Shown here: one piece after another, positions 61,191 through 64,000 of the stretch
Layout of the letters: every line of letters begins with the position of its first letter
Position numbering within the stretch: position 1 is the first letter of the stretch
NCBI GenBank assembly: GCA_027475525.1
Contig: JAMWFC010000054.1
Coordinates: 1,852,468 to 1,916,467 of the forward strand
Direction of reading: 5' to 3'
Length of the DNA: 64,000 nucleotides
Source of the DNA: Macrolepiota albuminosa
Taxonomy: Eukaryota; Basidiomycota; Agaricomycetes; Agaricales; Agaricaceae
Notes under the pieces: generated by a model
The model's database searches: none
What the model was told of the DNA's origin: nothing
What the model saw: the letters and a program-made list of their open reading frames with translations, nothing else
Translations under genes and position numbers: made by a program

Positions 61191-63358
61191 TCAGTCGTCG
61201 GTTGTCTTGGTTCCTTTCTTGCGGGCCTTGGTACACTCCTTCGAACGATCCTGGTATATCTGGAAGCATATCGTCAAGTTAATTTCTCAATCTAACAATA
61301 TATGAAACTTACCTTTCTAGTTTCTGCGTCGCAAGCCTTCCATACATCAACGAACTCGGCTTCAGTTGTGTCTGGGTGTGATTTTAGATAATCGATAGCG
61401 TAGATGTTTCTGGACAGTTCAAGAAGTTATTATAGAGTAAGTACCAACAAACTTACCGAGCTGATGTTAATCCTTCTTTTACTTTTAGTGGTTTTGTATT
61501 TGATTTCTTAGCACGGGCAGTGGCGACAGGTTTATTTGATATTGTGTCTTGAGCAGTGGTCGTCATAGGCAAAGGTATATTGATATTTTTACTTAACGAT
61601 TTTAGTATAGCATACTTGAGTGCAATGCAATCGGACTTACAGTGGATTAGGAACGCGGATTGTCAATGGGCGAGGTGGAGCGGATAAATCGATGGACTTG
61701 GAAATCGTTTCTTGTGACTGAGAGATATTGCAATAGAGTAAGAAAGTGAGAATATGGAAGATTTTGAAGACGTGCCTGCGATGGGTTTATGGGTGGTGCC
61801 TGCGATGGCATGAGGACCGTGAGAATAAAAAAAGTTTGAAGACACACCGACAATGGAGTTTCGATAGGCACCTGCGATAGAGTAAGAAAGTGAGAATAAG
61901 GAAGATTTTGAAGACGTGCCTGCGATGGGTTTATAGGTGGTGCCTGCGATGGCATGAGGACCGTGAGAATAAAAAAAGTTTGAAGACACACCGACAATGG
62001 AGTTTCGATAGGCACCTGCGATAGAGTAAGAAAGTGAGAATAAGGAAGAATTTGAAGACGTGCCTGCGATGGGTTTATGAGTGGTGGCTGTGATGGCAAG
62101 GGCATTGGTGCATGTGATGGAGTAGGATTCGGAGCGTGCAACAAAAGCGATGACAAGGAAATCGGTGCCTGCAATGGCAAGGGAGCTGGCACCTGTGATG
62201 AAGATATATGCGAAGATAGATTTGTAGTTGATTTGGCCTCTGCAAAATAGAATCAGGCTAGCAATAAATTGAAACTAGGATTTTACCTTCAGTTTCACCA
62301 TTGTCATCGATTTCAATAACTAATGCTCCAGGTGGTGGTTGACAATGTTTTTGCCTCTTTTCCTTGCGTTCATAAAGTGAGCTTGAGTGTTTACATTTGC
62401 GCTTATGTGACGATGCTATAAACATACGTGAAGCAAGCACAAAATGTAGTAAATAAAAAACACACCTGATTCCCGTTTTTTTGTCCAGTCAGGATATCTA
62501 AGTGTCGCAAAGCATTCGAGTTTCCAATTTCCGTTTGCGAGTGAAAATTCAGGGTAGTCCAAAAGTAAATGTTCATAGACAAATTCACGAGCCTTGCTTG
62601 TTTTCTTGGACCATGTGAATGGTGCTTCGTTGTTTTCGTCGAGTTGGTTCCATAATTCATGCGCACTTTGGGTTATCTGGCGGAGGTAGCTTCCTTCAAG
62701 TATATCACCATTTTCATCAGTCAAGAAACCAAGCTTATCTATATGTTTCCCACTGTCCTTCGACCTATCGATACAAGCCAACCATTCACTTTTATCCCAG
62801 TATGGAACATTCGGGTAATTTTCACGATTTTTGATTTTCGGAGCTTTCTGGTAGAAATGTGATGATGTCGATCCATGTTCACTACTGATATTCCTTGGTG
62901 CAGAGGCAGATAGAATTGCCAGTTTACGATGGTATTCCACCTCATCACTTTTACAGTGTCAGCGATGTATTTGCACAAATAAGCATATACATACCGAAGA
63001 GGACGTAATTCAGCCTTCAGTTCATTGTATGTGCCCAGTAGCCGAATATATGCATTGTTACCGGCAATAATCAGATCTTGATGAGTTGCATTTTTGAGGG
63101 CAGGATGATGGAATGAGTTTATTGGCTATATGTAGCAAATTTGATCAGCAAAGAAACTTGTTTTGAAAAAGTCATACCTCAGGCATTCTAAAGTCGTCAA
63201 TCGGAGCTTTGGGTACCTAAGCAAAGTCAAATCAGTGACACTTATTATATAGTATGGACTTATGAACATACAGTGAATTTCTTTGGTGATAATGAAGAGC
63301 CATTTGATGTATCAGTGAGGGGATGAGGAGAAGAGAGAAAGTTCCAGCTAGAATTCAT
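61191..63358 (-). CDS. Repeat-bearing protein with HMG-box-like C-terminus
   Basis: The start MNSSW at 63358 opens a chain of short exons: SNGSSLSPKKFT, VPKAPIDDFRMPE, PINSFHHPALKNATHQDLI to AELRPLR, then EYHRKLAIL. A conserved block follows, PNVPYWDKSEWLACIDR, KLGFLTDENGDIL and LECFATLRYPDWTKK, a pattern I know from uncharacterised, multi-copy agaricomycete genes. Next come a basic stretch (SSHKRKCKHSS, like a nuclear signal), a Pro-rich 48-residue repeat, LSAPPRPLTIRVPNPL, and finally NIYAIDYLKSHPDTTEAEF, VWKACDAETRKIYQDRS, spaced like a degenerate HMG box; the stop is at 61191. A nuclear DNA-binding role is inferred. It neighbours a transposase fragment and could be part of a mobile element's cargo. 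Exact edges within the repeat are unsure. Confidence 0.6.
61740..62095 (-). repeat. 144-bp coding minisatellite
   Basis: The word ACGTGCCTGCGATGGG occurs at 61770, 61914 and 62058, steps of exactly 144 bp, with few differences between units. 144 is a multiple of three, so the repeat encodes 48-residue units (QARLQNLPYSHFLTLSQV, then VPIETPLSV and FFILTVLMPSQAPP in one frame). Nested shorter words (GTGCCTGCGATGG) suggest an older sub-repeat. Confidence 0.85.
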
Positions 63359-63658
63359 GCATACGATGGTGGCAGTCAAGAAGAAATAGCAATGGATTCG
63401 AAGTCAAAATCATGTGACAATGTGACAAGGCAAATCAGCAGTAAATTGAAGTTGCAAACATCAATCCTTCGACATGCCCAGAATTTGACTCCATTGTTTA
63501 TACAATATTAGATCCTCCATTCTTAAGTGATGTCACTCTTAATGTTATTTATCAATTTGTAGTTAGAAATACAATTTCATTTTATACAAAGCATCAATTG
63601 ACAAGTAAATAAAATATATAACAACTTTGAATTAATGACAGTAAAAAAGCTGCTCATG
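63359..63658. other. Spacer beside the transposase fragment
   Basis: 300 bp, becoming AT-rich from about 63500. No gene; the short + frame at 63323-63511 lies mostly here and is not believed. Confidence 0.5.
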
Positions 63659-64000
63659 CTATTCTACTCCTAATTGAGCCTCCTCTAAGCTAGACTTTTC
63701 AACAACAAACCAGAGATCTTGTGGCTCATTTGAAAATACTGGCATTGGCTGCATTGACACAAGAGAAATTATATCAGCTGCACAAATTGCCTGCAAGCCA
63801 TTGTCTCCTCTGTCATGGCATGCCCAGATTGTGCCATGAGAATCTTCTAAAATAGTAGGATCTGGATCTGAATATACTGAGACCAAAGCCCATGGAATTA
63901 GACTTGGTGACTCTTCATCTGAATGTGTATTCTCTGTCTCATTTGCAGAGTCATTCTCAGTTTTTACATAGAAATAAAAGCGGACTTGAGCATATGTAAT
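63659..64000 (-). mobile_element. C-terminal end of a Plavaka/CACTA-type transposase, cut by the window end
   Basis: A frame open from the right edge of the window to a stop at 63659 reads ITYAQVRFYFYV, then IPWALVSVYSDPDPTILEDS, TIWACHDRG, then ADIISLVSMQPMPV and LWFVVEKSSLEEAQLG. This 'ALVSVYSxPDPxLLExSxxTLWxC...Ix.IxSVVxMxP...fxVEKpgLdva' pattern is the C-terminus of the transposases of agaricomycete Plavaka/CACTA-like elements, as I know the family. At least 113 codons are visible; the rest lies beyond 64000. AT-rich compared with host genes. Confidence 0.65.

Overview
The window looks like a fungal nuclear genome, most likely an agaricomycete (mushroom-forming basidiomycete). Reasons: genes carry many short GT-AG introns of about 45-75 nt; three genes have the DUF6535 membrane domain typical of Agaricomycetes; there are an F-box protein of the 'IPSEILSxIF' type, GH81 and GH30 wall glycosidases, a Tim50, a Pmr1-type Ca2+/Mn2+ pump, a DH-BAR exchange factor and an F-BAR/SH3 cytokinesis protein; a transposase tail of Plavaka/CACTA type runs off the right end.

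Layout: 0-2.2 kb no clear gene; 2.2-4.3 DUF6535-ankyrin gene; 5.9-7.8 F-box gene (-); 8.6-9.2 broken aldo/keto reductase copy; 9.7-11.6 AT-rich relic; 11.9-13.3 intact aldo/keto reductase, whose end and downstream flank are duplicated at 8.9-9.7; 14.3-17.3 DH-BAR-SH3 Rho GEF (-); 18.5-22.6 Pmr1-type ATPase (-); 22.9 tRNA-Ala with intron (-); 24.4-25.5 short P450-like gene; 27.6-30.6 GH81 glucanase; 31.6-32.3 VHL-beta-like gene; 34.3-36.2 GH30 glycosidase; 36.5-37.1 CHY zinc-finger gene (-); 37.3-41.2 F-BAR/SH3 gene; 41.8-43.7 DUF6535 gene fused to a second copy of that SH3 exon; 48.0-50.9 calcineurin-like phosphoesterase (-); 51.5-53.3 TIM50; 53.6-57.9 gene or gene pair with RQSL repeats (-); 58.4-60.5 third DUF6535-ankyrin gene; 61.2-63.4 HMG-like, repeat-bearing gene (-); 63.7-64.0 transposase tail (-).

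The strongest pattern is not a gene. Eighteen perfect head-to-tail duplications all have a period of exactly 77 bp, in unrelated sequences, in exons and between genes. Several break otherwise conserved reading frames, and removing one unit repairs or matches the expected gene. A fixed length independent of sequence points to contigs overlapping by a 77-base k-mer that were abutted without trimming. A second layer of single-base frame breaks, most of them repaired by adding one base to a short C or A run, points to residual base-calling errors. I therefore treat most frame breaks here as sequence quality, not gene decay. The aldo/keto reductase copy at 8.6 kb is a true pseudogene.

Genes that may work together: the GH81 and GH30 enzymes act on fungal wall or plant/arabinogalactan polysaccharide; the DH-BAR GEF and the F-BAR/SH3 protein belong to the polarity/septation machinery; Pmr1 supplies Golgi Ca2+/Mn2+. 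The least understood genes are the DUF6535 family, including the SH3 fusion, the tandem VHL-like protein and the RQSL-repeat protein.
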